Below, piece after piece: positions 48,266 to 60,600 of a stretch of 64,000 bases of DNA. Position 1 is the first letter of the stretch; the number at the start of each line of letters is the position of its first letter. This DNA is from Zantedeschia hybrid cultivar (taxonomy: Eukaryota > Streptophyta > Magnoliopsida > Alismatales > Araceae), in contig JARZZO010000013.1 in the NCBI GenBank assembly GCA_030544215.1, positions 45,775,196 to 45,839,195 of the forward strand. The letters run 5' to 3'. Position numbers and translations under genes: made by a program. The notes below the pieces were generated by a model. That model worked only from the letters and a program-made list of their open reading frames with translations, ran no database searches and was not told where the DNA came from.

Positions 48266-48593
48266 CAAAATGCGTCGCATCGCTGATCCATATCAGATTG
48301 TTAAATACGGATATGATAATGATTCAACTCATAAGACTTGTATGAATTAAGTCAATGATTTTGTTAAAAGTAATAAGTTTAAGTTACATTTCAGATAAAT
48401 GCATCTCATTCATTGATACAAAAGTATAATTTTATTTATCAAATACAAGAAAACTCAATTCAAAACAATCCATTAAGCATGCATGAGTCGGCACAATCCA
48501 ATTTGATTCGGTGTGTGCCAATAGATCGGACTCTCTTGGACACAAGTCTACTAATACCAGTCAACACGATCTAGTACGATATGGTCAACTATG
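48266..48593. mobile_element. 328-bp TIR element with 8-bp target duplication (family A, copy 2)
   Basis: It aligns end to end with 20033-20356, sharing CGCTGATCC, AAAGTAAT.AGT, TCAGATAAATG/TTAGATAAATG, ACTTATCAAAT-like text and GTACGATA near the end. It is flanked by ATCTAACC and ATCTAAAC (7 of 8). It is more eroded than copy 1. Two independent insertions with their own duplications prove this is a mobile family. Confidence 0.8.
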
Positions 48594-49512
48594 ATCTAAA
48601 CACTCAAATGCATATTTAACCGTTATTATGAATATCATAATAACAAAACATAAGGATTGGACTGACGAGTGCAATAAAGTCAAGTTTTAAATCAGAACAA
48701 AAAAAAATTCTATTCTTATAGATGAAATCCTATCCTTTGCAGCACTATCCTAGCTTTGGATATATAATAAGTCTTGGATAGGTAGAACGCTTTCACCCTC
48801 TAATATTGAAACTCACAAAAACAAAACATATCACTCTTTCTTCTGCATTTTTCCTAGTAAAAGATAGAAATAGACATTAAATTTTTGGGTGTTAAGAGAA
48901 GCAACTAGCAATCTCTCTCATCGGATCGAGCATCATGCCAGTAGAACCATATGAATTTTCAGTGTAATCTTCATTCGCTTGCCCACCAGGCTTCTCTTAT
49001 CCTCTCTCATTCTTAAAACCTCTCTCATTCTCTTTCAATCTTCGAAGTAGAAATTGTACAAGAAAATGATGAGAAGTTTTTAACGTTAAAAAGTTTATCT
49101 ACGGTCATGATATCATATGGATGGAAGAAAATACTATCGTTTCTTTCATATTCTCCAATGGATAACATAAACTATATTACTATAAAAATATGTACATCCA
49201 TAACATTAAATTAAAAAGATAATTGAGATATTTTTAATTTGAGGAACATTTATGATACTATAATTTTAAAAGGCATTCTCACAAAAATACATTTCCAGAT
49301 CACATAAATTCTTAGTGCCACTAGCCGTATAACACGAAGTTGTGTTGTAATATCTAATAACAACTTATCGATAGTAGCCTATGACAAGTTAACGAAACAC
49401 GGTCAACTCGTACCAAACTTTGTGATCTCGCCGTGAAGTTTCATCCATGAGAACATATGGTGTTCTTTTTTGTCACTTTAATTTTGGCTAATCTGATATT
49501 GTCATCAGACAG

Positions 49513-49609
49513 CGAGATATAAAAAATGGGGAACTTAAATTTGCTACTCCCGTAACAGAAGCGATATAAAAAATGGGGAACTTAAATTTGCTACTCCCGT
49601 AACAGAAGC
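49513..49609. repeat. Perfect tandem duplication, 2 x 48 bp
   Basis: GATATAAAAAATGGGGAACT and the following text up to GTAACAGAAGC occur twice, head to tail, with no difference I can see. It is therefore recent, or an assembly artefact. Confidence 0.9.
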
Positions 49610-50231
49610 ACCAAACTCAAAGTTCCATCCCTTCCACCGTCCAATTTTCTAAATGAAATGGCAGAAAATGAGGATGGCAAATGGTGAGTGAGAGCATACT
49701 TGCTAAGGGTCCTCATCTCCTCAGTTTACGTAACCTTCTTTGAAAGTAACAACACTTCCAGCAGGCATCATAGGACAACTTTGCTTACTTCCTGAATTTC
49801 CCCGTGGCCACTGTCCAGTGACTCCAATCCATTTTTCTTTCAATGTTTGCATTTCGCCTAGTAGTCACATTTGCCGAAACCCTGTTGAGAGCTCTCCGTC
49901 AGCTGAAATTGCTTTCACGGGAGTGCTACCTTTTGTGCCAGATCGGTGGACGTGTTTTCGCCAGCATTCACACAAGATACTGAGATAGCATAGCACTCGC
50001 ATATAAAAGTGGACACTAACGACATTTTCACGTAGAGTACAATAGAAAATGCCAAACAACTTAAAATCTTGAACAAATTTAAAACTAGAACCGTCAATAA
50101 GGCCATGGAGAACAAGTTCAAAGTTAATAGGATGCTTGCGGTGCCGATTACACAATACTGTCTGAAACACTATAGAAACTGCTGAACTAGAACTTAGAAT
50201 TACCGGCAGCTGGCTGACAGCATGATACCTT

Positions 50232-53200
50232 TCAGTGTTGAGCATACATCTGGGCGGACTCGTACTGGCCATACCCCGCAGGTTGTGGTGACAAACTCTT
50301 GGTGTAAACAGGTGCACTTCCCGGGACATTTCCATAGCCTGCCTGCGGCGGCACTGCTTGCTCATAGCCTGAGGGATTGGTGGATGGCTGTGCATACCCA
50401 GGCGGACCACCCGCTGATGTTGCAACACCGTATCCTGAAGCTGCAACACTATTGCCATAAGCTGTGTCTGCAGTAGGCCCTCCTTGGTAACCATAGCTTG
50501 CATTGCCAGCGACTGGCTGCTCACCGTAGGTTGGCTGTGATGATGGGTACTGGCCATAACCACCGGACTGTGCACCTTGAGGGTAAGTTGGTGCTGACTG
50601 CGGACCTTGAGCATACACAGGAGCAGCTTGGCTACCTTGTTGAGGATACTGAGCATAACCATCTGCGGTGCCTGAGGGTGGTCCATATGACTGAGCATAC
50701 CCAGAAGCCTGCTGCGTTGGAGCAGTAGACCCATAAGGATATGGTTGCTGCTGTGTGGATCCTGTAGGCCCATAGGGAGCAGATCCTTGATACATTGGAT
50801 CACCCGGTTGAGTAGGCCTAGGGGGCCCATAAGATTGAGGCATCCCCTGTGAGGGAACTCCCTCATAAGACGGTTGGTTATATGGCTGCTGCTGGGCGTA
50901 GCCTGACTGAGGTGTGGCACTCGGATATGGATACGCACCCGGCTGTGAGCTGACGGGCTGCTGACCATAGACCTGTTGAGTGGGGACTTGGTTGTCGTAC
51001 CTTGCCTCATCATACCTTTGTCCATAGCTCTGACTAGGTGCACCTTGTGGATAAGCCACTTGTCCATAGCCTGGTGCTTGTGTTTGTGACTGCCCATAAT
51101 AGTTCATCGGGGCAGAAGAGGCACCAGAAACACTAGGGACAGGACCTGAGGCAGATGTTTGTGCATCTGATGGGTGGCCTCCTTGTCCATAATAGTCATA
51201 GCCACCCATGTGGGCAGAAGTCTGAACAGGAGCAGCAGGCCTTTGGTCCCAACTTGTGGCAAAGCTGCCTCTTGAGGGGGGCTGCTGTGCATAGCCACCA
51301 TATGCTGAAGCAGGATGCTGTGCTGCTTGAGAAGGATATGCACCTCTTTGCTGGTACCCATACCCTGTCATTGATTGTCCTGGGGGCATAGCACGAGATC
51401 CCCACTGAGACGAAGCAGGCCCTCGGGGTCGATACATCTGTTGTGTGTACCCGCCAGAAAGAGTGGAAGATCTCATGGGGACCTATTCAGAGCGAGTTTT
51501 CAAACATACAAGCTTACATTAGAAAGCATATTATACCTTATAAAATGACCATAAGACAAGCAATATAACTGTTGCCAGACAACAATAGTCGGCTGACAAT
51601 CACAAATATCAATGCCAGCATAAACCACATGCACATATCAAAAACATCAACTAAAAATGTGCACAACATTTTTTATAACCAGAAATCACAGTGACATTTT
51701 GAAGATAAACATACCTGATGCTGATGATTACCACAGACAGCCTCCAAAAGGTTAAACAAGTAACATTTCAGACTTAAAAAAGGAATACGTTAAACACCGA
51801 TATTCTTCTGGGTATTAGGTCAATGAACTTGGCAGAAAGACAAACTTGAAGTTCCCAAATTCCAACAATTATGTAGGCATTCAAATGAATGCTAAACTTA
51901 TTAAACAAAAGTATACGCAGAAATAGCTCACGGCTACTTGTGTTCAAAAGGAACTTGCTAATTTCCAGAGTAATATCACAATCAAGTAGTAGAACTCCAG
52001 AGGCAGAATAAGTAATACCAGAATCAACTAGAAGGTTGAAAAGGACAAGGAAAAAAGACAAATGGAATAAATATATAATAAAGACCATAAGCATTGATGA
52101 AAGAGGATAAATTAGACCCACGCTCCAATATGTATAACATTACTTGAATATTCCACTTTAAGGTGCTATGTGAACATGTCTATCACCGACTGACTGGTTG
52201 AATCAAGAGATCTTCAATTTAGAGCGTCTACATGCCTCTATCACTGTTTGATCTAAAAGATCTTCAATTAGAGATTGAAGATGCCAAGTTTAGATAAAAA
52301 TCTCCACCTGAGAGATTACTACAGCAAGTAGATTTTGTCGATTAAAATTAGGGCAACTAAACACCCCTCCATTTTGAATTAACTATGAAAATTATGATCG
52401 GGCAAATTACTACAGCAAGTAGATTTTGTCGATTAAAATTAGACCTAAACACCCCTCCATTTGAATTAACTATGAAAACTATGATCGGGTAAACTGAAGA
52501 CAATGGAGAAAGCAACACAGAAAAGACCTGTCTGCAAAGAAGAACTGTAGAACATTATAAACAAGCTAATAACTATTCTCAATTTCTCATCCCATTCTGG
52601 ACTAGTCAACAATCTACAGAGGGTTACAGTAAATCGAAGTTTGGTTTTGCAATCTGTTTCTAGAAAGTAGAGTAATAACAATTTTAATATGAACTCTCCA
52701 CCAGCATGGATCCATATCATTAATTATCAAAAAGAATTGTACTAAGTAGAGTAAAAACAGTTTTACCATGACCTCACCACCAGAATGGATCTATGTAATG
52801 AAGTATTAGAAACAAATGAATGATGTTAAATTGTATTTGCATGGCATCATAATAATGTTATAAAGGATGGTCAAGGGAACAAGTGATTGCTCTCCAGAAA
52901 AGATTCGAACGTATATGGAGAAGACAAAGTTCATGAAGACATAAAACTTTTATGCATGCAGAGATTGTTAGAGGTCAAAAAATGAGCTGCAAGATTCACT
53001 GCCATTAAATCTGATGTTAACCTCTTGATATCACTTTTCAGGGCATGGTGGATGGAACGATCTATGTCAGGTAGCATGTTTTGGAAGCTACTGACCAGTG
53101 CAAGCAAGACAAAATGCAACAGAAAGTCACATTATTTTCCAAAAGCAAGGGACCATACTGAACATTGGGTTGGCCTAACAAAGCACCTGAGTTAGAGGAT

Positions 53201-56200
53201 GCCCTTAGTATGAATTTTGACTCAAGTCTTAAGGCGTCCTTACCAACTATAAATGTTCTGCAATGGCAACAGTTAAAGCCTGGTATTCTTCTCCAGTGGA
53301 CGAGAATGTAGAATGATGAGTTTTTGCTACACCCTGAAATCAATGTTCACCCGACGTGAAATGCATAGCCATATCTGCAGTATGAAAGCCAACCAACTCT
53401 AAATTGCCACCTTCAGTTGAACAAATCATGGCAACCAGCATGAAATTTCTCGTGGATCATACATGAACATTACAAAGTATTAATATGATCTTATCAAGGA
53501 AAACAAGCGCCCACATTCAAAAAGGAAAACAAGCTCCCATTTGAAACATGAGAGTCTGACCTATGAGAAAATGTTGTTTGTCGGGGATAATGTTAAAATC
53601 CCAATAGCCATAGATATGAAATAGCATTTTCTAGATAGAAAAGTGGGCACAGCATTCTCATATGGAAATGTCATACTGCCTCAACAGCTTGCCTATGGAA
53701 ATTCATCTCTTAAGAATAAATGCTCTACTTATACCATACATATCACGGTTGCCATGGGCCATTCACAATTCACTGGACTTCCCTTCAAACATCACAAGGG
53801 TTCTAGAACAATTTAGCAAAATTGGAAGCAGCAGGGGCAGATTGTGTTTTGAACAGCGGCAACAGCCAGAAGATGGGTACAACATGCCAACGGCATATAA
53901 TTCATAACCACTTTTTGCTTTTGTTGCCATATGCATTAAAATCTAATAACTCGAGCAACATGGCTATGAATGGACCTCACGGTTTGCAACAGTTTCCGAA
54001 AACGACCTCTGCCCAAATGGAAATCAAAACCAAATTCAAGAATAAGGCTTATGCCATTTGTGTCTACCTTGAAGAGAAACCTGAAGCAGTCAGCACAAAC
54101 ACTTTCTGATGCAAGTCGGCCCTTCCAAAAGCATCACCCAAAGCTAAACAATTATGCAGCCAAAGGCAATTTAACCAATTAGCCTATTTTTTCACCAGAG
54201 AGCCTTAAACAATAAATTATCATTAGAGCGCCTATACCTTGCCCAAAAACATCTTATTCTACAAATTAGTACCACAAATTACACATATGGGCAAAGGAAC
54301 ATGACAATATATATATATTAGCCTCAAGGTTTAGGGTGTTTCCACACAAACAGAACATGATCAGGCAAGCTGAAGCATGCATGCCAAGACTTCTGGATAA
54401 GTTAATTATTCTTTCTTTTTCTCTCTTTTTCCCTCTTTCTAAATGGGGAATGACACCTTTGCTCTAAGAAAAGGAAAATACTTTTGCAATGCACAGTGGT
54501 TACTCTTTTCATCAAGCCACCTAAATATATAGCTTGCCTTTTTATTTTTTGGAGTCTAGTCTGCTGGCAATAACACACTTCTAGAAGTGAGAGAAGAGAC
54601 TGAATACAAGAGTCCTTCCACGTTAATTTTTTGCCCTTATGATGCATATAAAATAGAAGCCATGAGGCTAAAATTTGCGAGATAAAACGGAACATAGAAA
54701 AAAGAAGAAACCAAATCAGGTAAACCTCAAAAACCATCGACAAAAACAAAAATACCTGAGTCATATCTTTTTATCTATTGGCCTGTGCGTGTTTGTGAGT
54801 TGGTGTGGAAAAGTGAGTACAAGATTGGATATGCAATGTAATTTGTGCTTTCAAAATCAAGACAAGGTGGGGACAAGAAAGGTGAGCTGGTTGGATTTTC
54901 TGCATGGATCCCAAAGTCACAGGTGCTTCCACCTAGTACATGTATGAAGCAAATTCTTTGAAGCTCACATATACACGAAAGCATGGATAAACTAATATGA
55001 CACTTATTATTAAGCAAATGATTGAAAAGAGAGAAAATCAATATTTTATGGTCTTCAAAATGGAATATCTTTCTTTTTTTGGCAGGAGATATCAAATCTT
55101 CCAGATGTATTTGCATTAGATGAGAGACACTTTTTAACACAGGTTAAATTTTCCTTTGTCCACCCTTTTGAATGCACAGAATGGACAACCAAGTAGGTGG
55201 CTGGATTGGCACATGGAGCGCACCTTAAGAAGCGAGGTCATGTGTTCAACTCCACCTACCATAACCAGGTACACGTCATAAATAGGGGGTTCACCAGTCA
55301 ATGTGCTGGGCTTCAGCTTGTCCCGATTTGATGTACATTTTGAGAATTTTTTCGACCCATCCTCATGCAGCTGACAGCCTATTACCAAGCTCAAGTAGGG
55401 ACCAACACGCCCATCATTTGGTGGGAACGGCAGATTGGGGCCTTGTGCTCCTTCGAAAAAAATAAAAGAGAAGAATGAAGGGAATCTGTGGTAGCACAAG
55501 AAAGAAAACTACATGAATGCAGCATGACCACCTAACATATCTATTCCATAAGATATATATAGATTCTTCCAAGCTGCATAATTATAGCAAGAGACAACAA
55601 TGATTTCTATGTTTTGGTTAGCGACAACTTGACAGTGAATTGCTAAAGTCTGATACTTTTCAGAAATGAAGATAGATTTCTACTCAGCCGCGCGAGGGTA
55701 CCGAGAGCTTTTCCTCAAGCAAATTGTACAAAAAATAGGTTCTCTCTAGCAAACTTTAGATTCAGCAGCATAGGCTTCACAAAATCAATTATCTTCCTCT
55801 ACTACTGACACTAATTTTGTCATTTATTTTGTTGCTTTCAGAGCAAAAATGTTTAATTGATAAAACCTAGAAAAAGAAGCTAACACAAATTCATTATAAA
55901 TGAACACAACCTCACCCCCAAGAAACCTGCATCTAGAAGAATTGTCTTAAATTAACACAAAAGTCAATGGGACCACAGCAGTCATCCAGAAACTATGCAC
56001 GCTCAAGTTGAATAACACAATCATGATTAAGTTGTATCCCAAGAACTTTATGTAATAAATGCAATGAAGTTAAGTGTTATATGGAACAATATAGAACAAA
56101 GTGAACAATTAACAAAATCACTATGATAACTAAATTCTTAGACGGTAAATGGAACTAAACTAGGAAAGAGATAACCAACTTTAAACTGGATAGAGAAAGA

Positions 56201-58798
56201 TACATATCAAAAGCTATGTTACTAGTGAACTCAGAAATCTACCTGGCTCATAACTTCTTTAATCATTTCAGTTGCAGCTTCAATTTGTTCCTTGTTACCA
56301 GTTATACGTACAGTCCTTTCCCTAGAAATTTCTCCCTCAGGGGGGTGTTGTGGTATCAACTAAGTGACAATAAACATGCTTTAGTACTTGGCATCGCAAA
56401 CATGAAGAATAAATGCATTCCCCTTCATGTATCAGATAAAAACATGAAAAGCCCCACTACCTGAATACGAGCTCCAGACCTAGTCTGTAGGCTTTTTATA
56501 GTCTCACCACCTTTGCCAATAATCAAGCCAACCTATAGAGTACACAGGATAACATACATAAAGTTCGAGGCTAGTAAGCAAATAGCATCAACACATGAAT
56601 TTTCATTTTCAGACAATCTTCACCTTTTCATTGGGAACTTGTATTTGAAGTTGCTCCACACCAGGTTGTGATATTCCAAAACCTCTTGCCGCAAGCGAAG
56701 GAGATCCCCCTGCAACGGCCTGAAGGCCAAAAAAAAGTGTTTACAGCCACACATGGCAAACATAAGCTGTTAGTATACGAAATCATTTACATCACCAGGC
56801 TCCTCAGAGCATCACTGAGAAAAGCAACTTGCAATAGTTTCTTCTTCTTCTTTTTCTTCTTCTTCTTCTTTTTTGTGTGTGTGTGTGTGTGTGCGTGGGG
56901 GGGGATGCAAACATAAAAGACAATTAAAGATCCCCACGTTAATGAGATAGAGGATTATTAAGAAAAGGGGAAAAAGTTTGAGGGAAAATGAAAGTTGAAC
57001 CTCCGCTATAACATCCTTAATAAGTTTTTCAGCCTTGTCAATGCTCTCGATGCTTCCGATCAGCTCCACTGACCGGGTAGAGGAATGTGGATCGGCATCA
57101 GCATCCCTTGTGATTTGAATTTTAGCTCCTGAGTTAAATTGCAAGAACCTGATTGTTTCTCCAGCTTTACCAATGAGGACGCCAACCTGCACCCAGTAGT
57201 TTTAAAATCATTCAATAACCTTTTCCGACAACACTTTAACTCATAATCGAAAACCACACTGTTAGGACACATATAGATACCTTATTATTAGGAACTTCAA
57301 TTTTTCGGGAGATTGCAAGACCATCAAGCATGATGTGCTGTCCACCAGATGGAGCGGTGCTTCCTTGTGGAACAGTCGTGACAGTCTCGTCAACCTTATC
57401 TACAGGATTGGGCTGAAGATTTGCTGTGGTAGAGATTTGGGCCATGTGGCCATTCCCCATCGGCACCTCTGTTACTGGCATTTGTTGGCCTCCATCTGAA
57501 GACAAGCAATGGTAGCAATAAATCAGAACATCGCATCAAAAAAAAAAAAAAAAAAATGAAAATAATATCAGAAGAAAAGTTCAGAACTATTAACGAGCCA
57601 TATAAAGAAAAATACATATCTACAAACTTCTGGCACATTGTTGACTGTTCACAAGAGAGGGTCACATGACGCATCATATGCCGTATTGGCACCCCCATTT
57701 CTTGTAAATAAGGAGCCACATTGGCATCCCCAACAGTAATAACATTCATATGCAGCTTCGAGCTGTAACATTTTATTTAACTCGGTTGACCTCCAGGTAG
57801 AAAAGATTGCAATAACCATCCATGAGTGCAATCACAGAAGAAAAAGGGGCAACCCGTTGAAACTTTCTCGATGGTATCCGCACAGAAACTGAATAACTTA
57901 GAACGATACAAAATAGCAACTGCAAATTGTTATATATGACACCGACAGGAGACTGCAGAGAATCGAACAACAATGGTCAGCAGAAAGAATAATAACGCAA
58001 AATTCAAATAGAAGAGGCATGTGAAAGCAGTGCCATCATTTGCAAGGATCAGAATAGAGCACCATCATGATTCATGAGTGCCCTCATGCATTCGGGTGAT
58101 GTTTGGGTTGACATGAAATGCCATAAAACATTGGAAAACACTGGATTTCTGTTACAGCCTCATGCGAAACGACCGCTTAATCAAAGGTAACCGGGCAACG
58201 AAAACCCTAGAAACTTAAACCTTAAATTGCAACACAGAAGCATAGGAAATGCCTGCACAATGCACATGTTTGAGGAAGCCAGGAACTCGGAAACCCTAGA
58301 AAAACCTAGAACGTAAAAGAGCAAGGGTTTTGTCCATCAAAAAAACGGCACAACAGGCCGGGGGTAATTAATACCAGAACCGCCAGTTTCTCCATCCAGG
58401 CGCTGCCTCTTCGCATCGCCAGTCACAGCGCCATCCTCTGTCCCCCCCGCCGACTCCGCCCCATCTACGCCCTCCTGGACGCCGCCTTCTGCCTCCGCAG
58501 GCACCGCCTCGGAGGCCACAGCCGGGGCCTCCTCCCCCGGCTCCTCGAGAGCCGCCTCCGCCACCTCCAGCTCCTCGTACCTCCTCTTGTGATCGGCAGC
58601 AGCAGTGGGGGTACCCCCGGGGGATTCGACGGCCTCTTCCGTAGCGGGCTCCGGCTCGGCCTCCTCCGGGACAGAAGTAGGGATTTTCTGGTCTCCGGCG
58701 GCCTCTTCCGGGGGTACTTCTAACTCGACCGGCTCCGGCGCGGGCTCGGCGGCTGCAACAGCTTCAGGTGACGCCTGTGTGGCCTCTACTTCCGCCAT
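50232..58798 (-). CDS. KH-domain RNA-binding protein (FUBP/KHSRP-like), 7 exons
   Basis: Putative nuclear RNA/ssDNA-binding regulator. Exons in transcript order: 58798-58375, 57495-57281, 57186-57001, 56719-56624, 56532-56461, 56359-56243, 51482-50232. GT/AG borders and phases agree, giving 786 aa. Residues 1-141 are Glu/Ala/Pro-rich and acidic, with basic patches KRRY (71-74) and KRQR (130-133) as possible nuclear signals. KH1 is about 206-275 with GKAG at 219-222; KH2 is about 300-370 with GKGG at 313-316. Residues 371-786, all in exon 7, are low complexity: Gln, Tyr, Pro, Gly and Ser with YGQ, GYAQ and QSYG repeats, prion-like in composition. The start at 58798 was chosen over upstream in-frame ATGs (58867 and above) because a TATA box at 58879 puts transcription start below them. 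Closest known relatives are the plant KH proteins of the AT4G10070/AT1G33680/AT2G25970 group. Confidence 0.95.
52315..52495. repeat. Tandem duplication, 2 x 91 bp, in KH intron 6
   Basis: ATTACTACAGCAAGTAGATT starts both copies (52315 and 52406). Each runs through TTTTGTCGATTAAAATTAG and AACACCCCTCCATTT to ATGATCGGG. They differ by a few substitutions and small deletions. Confidence 0.92.
55186..55465 (+). mobile_element. tRNA-derived SINE in KH intron 6
   Basis: A-box-like TGGCTGGATTGG at 55198-55209 and B-box-like GTTCAACTCC at 55244-55253 have tRNA-like spacing. The element ends GGGGCCTTGTGCTCCTTCG followed by an A-rich run. The end resembles that of the SINE at 13838-14156 (GGGCCCTTTC plus A-run), so the two may belong to related families. 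No clear target duplication was found. Confidence 0.5.
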
Positions 58799-58878
58799 CG
58801 GGATAGACTGGAGGGGAGGATCGAGATCTGGTGCGCTTGGGGTTTTGAAGGGAGTAGGAGACGGCATAGCCAGTGTTC

Positions 58879-58886
58879 TATATATA
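58879..58886 (-). promoter_or_regulatory. TATA box of the KH gene
   Basis: TATATATA (in TGTATATATAGAAC on the - strand), 81 bases upstream of the chosen ATG. It puts transcription start near 58850 and argues against using the upstream in-frame ATGs. Confidence 0.65.
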
Positions 58887-59339
58887 CACAAATGGGGGGT
58901 GTAGCGGGGGGGTTTGGGCGCTGGGGTAGGGTTGGGGGTGCCTTTCGCTGTTTCGGAGGGCAGCAACCTGCCGCGTGAGGGGTGCAGCGTATCGTGATGT
59001 TGGTCTGGGTGACACCCAGACCGACCGCACATTTGAGGATGAGTAGATGATTTATATTTTTATATTTTGATTGTTTTAAAGTTCGTCTCCTTATGTTTGA
59101 TATACAATTTGATCTTTGAAGAAAATTTTAAAAATATTTTAAAAATAAAAAATTAAGCTCTAATAAATAGTAAAAATTTTACTTAATAAGCCGAGCTCAA
59201 TAAAAAGGACTTAATTTTTATTTTCATGTTGTTTTGAGTTGTTCAATTAGAGTTCAGATTATACAGGCATATTGGGTCCGACTTAAAAAATAAAAAATAA
59301 AATAATTATTCACTAAGAGAAGGGGGATTTTTTTCTTTT
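58887..59339. other. Upstream region of the KH gene, no further gene seen
   Basis: GC-rich to about 59035 (KH promoter), then AT-rich. The open frame that extends the KH N-terminus up to 59032 is read-through of promoter DNA and is not called. Confidence 0.5.
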
Positions 59340-60600
59340 TCTATTAAATATAAAAAGGAGTGGGATTAATGCAACCGATGGGAGTGCCCAACGGCCCCTT
59401 CCCCTCTCTCTCTCTCACTCACAACCCTCTCTCTCATTGGAGGAAGGCCACCAGTGAGGTTACCCATCAGTACATATACCTCCCTCACCAATGAAGGCTC
59501 CCTTCACCCTGTAAATAACTCCTAAGGGCTACTGCAAAGAAGAATAAGGAGCCAAGGCCAAACCTTGTCTAAACTTTATCCAAGGTCTATCTCAAGTCCT
59601 CAGGAGACTCTATCAAAGTTCCAAGGGATCAAGAAGGCCTAAGTTTGGGTTTGAGGCAGCAAGCCTCTTATTGTGATTTTCTTCATAGATTACTTGGATT
59701 CCCTCATACTATTTGAAGAGTTCTCTTGCATACTCTTGTGACTTATGAGTATTGCTTATTGTTATGAATTTTATATTGATTAAATGAGGTTATGGCTCAC
59801 TAATCAATTGAATGTTGCATAGTAACTTGTACAAAAGAATGTTCACTAGCTCATTTAAACCCACTAAGGATGTTGGTTTAAGGACTTTAGAGGATTCCAT
59901 CATTCTCTTTGGTCCCTTAAAATGCACCCTACATTGGATTTAATTAGATACACTACTAAAGGATACTTAATAATAGGTCCATGTCCTCTTTGGTTCCATA
60001 ACTAATATATGTTAAGGTTATCTTTTAGTGGACTTAAATGAATTTGAATAAGTCCATCGTGCTTGACATATGTGGATGCAATTTGTTTAAGTCCAAATAA
60101 GTTGACCCATCGATTTTGGATTTATTCTATTACTATCCAAATGACCCAAATGCCCTTGGTTTTCATACTTACATTCACATAAGCCCTAAAATACCTCTAA
60201 CCTTAAACAAACAACTAACTAATAAGACATGAAGCATATTCTCATTAACTTGAATAACACACCTCTAATGGCTCCAAAAGGACCTAAAAAGCCTTCACAA
60301 CACTTCATAACCCATTTAATCATGAGATAAAGCCAAAATGACCAAAATATCCCTCCAGCTACAAAAAAATATGTAACAATCACAGAAAATTCTAAAAAAT
60401 GTAAAAATCACCTAAGCATACCCTAAATACCCTCAAAACCCTAAAAGATGAAGAAAATTATCAAAATACCTCTAATGCACTAAAAAATATTAAAAATTAC
60501 AGAAAATTGTAAAAAATGTTAAACCACTTAAGGCATACTCAGCGCTCTTAAAGTGTGAAATTTTTAAAAATTATCGAAATACCCTTCAGCCCAAAAACAC
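59340..60600 (+). mobile_element. LTR-like remnant with TATA box and leader
   Basis: TATAAAAAGG at about 59349 is followed by CT-rich and leader-like text, then AGCAAGCCTCTTATTGTGAT near 59660 and GATTAAATGAGGTTATGGCTC near 59779. The order (TATA, GC/CT-rich leader, AAGCCT..TTATTGT, GATTAAAT..GGCTC) matches that at 27607-27800, so both may be parts of related long LTRs. No coding region, LTR pair or target duplication was found. Confidence 0.3.

Larger units (their letters stand above)
46021..50231. other. AT-rich intergenic region between PPME1 and the KH gene
   Basis: Promoter side of PPME1 and 3' side of the KH gene. No gene is seen. It holds two short tandem duplications and one family A transposon, listed separately. 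The text at 46240-46390 (GGAATAAGC, AGCTTATTC) is reminiscent of the MITEs at 5.4 and 12.5 kb but too diverged to call. The open frame on the - strand that extends past 50232 is a shadow of the KH gene's last exon. The KH 3' UTR should occupy a few hundred bases below 50232. Confidence 0.6.

Noticed and set aside
49865..51097. 410-codon open frame on the - strand
   Set aside because: It is an alternative frame of the repetitive last exon of the KH gene; the true frame is fixed by the KH domains and exon phases.
55134..55499. 121-codon - strand frame in KH intron 6
   Set aside because: It is the antisense of the SINE-like element at 55186-55465.
56330..56350. Possible frameshift in the C-run of KH exon 6
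   Set aside because: Counting gives six identical bases, which keeps the frame (L-I-P-Q-H-P-P-E); the 117-nt exon length is a multiple of three as needed.
58799..59032. N-terminal extension of the KH protein by 78 codons
   Set aside because: A TATA box at 58879-58886 places transcription start below these upstream ATGs, and the extension reads like promoter DNA.
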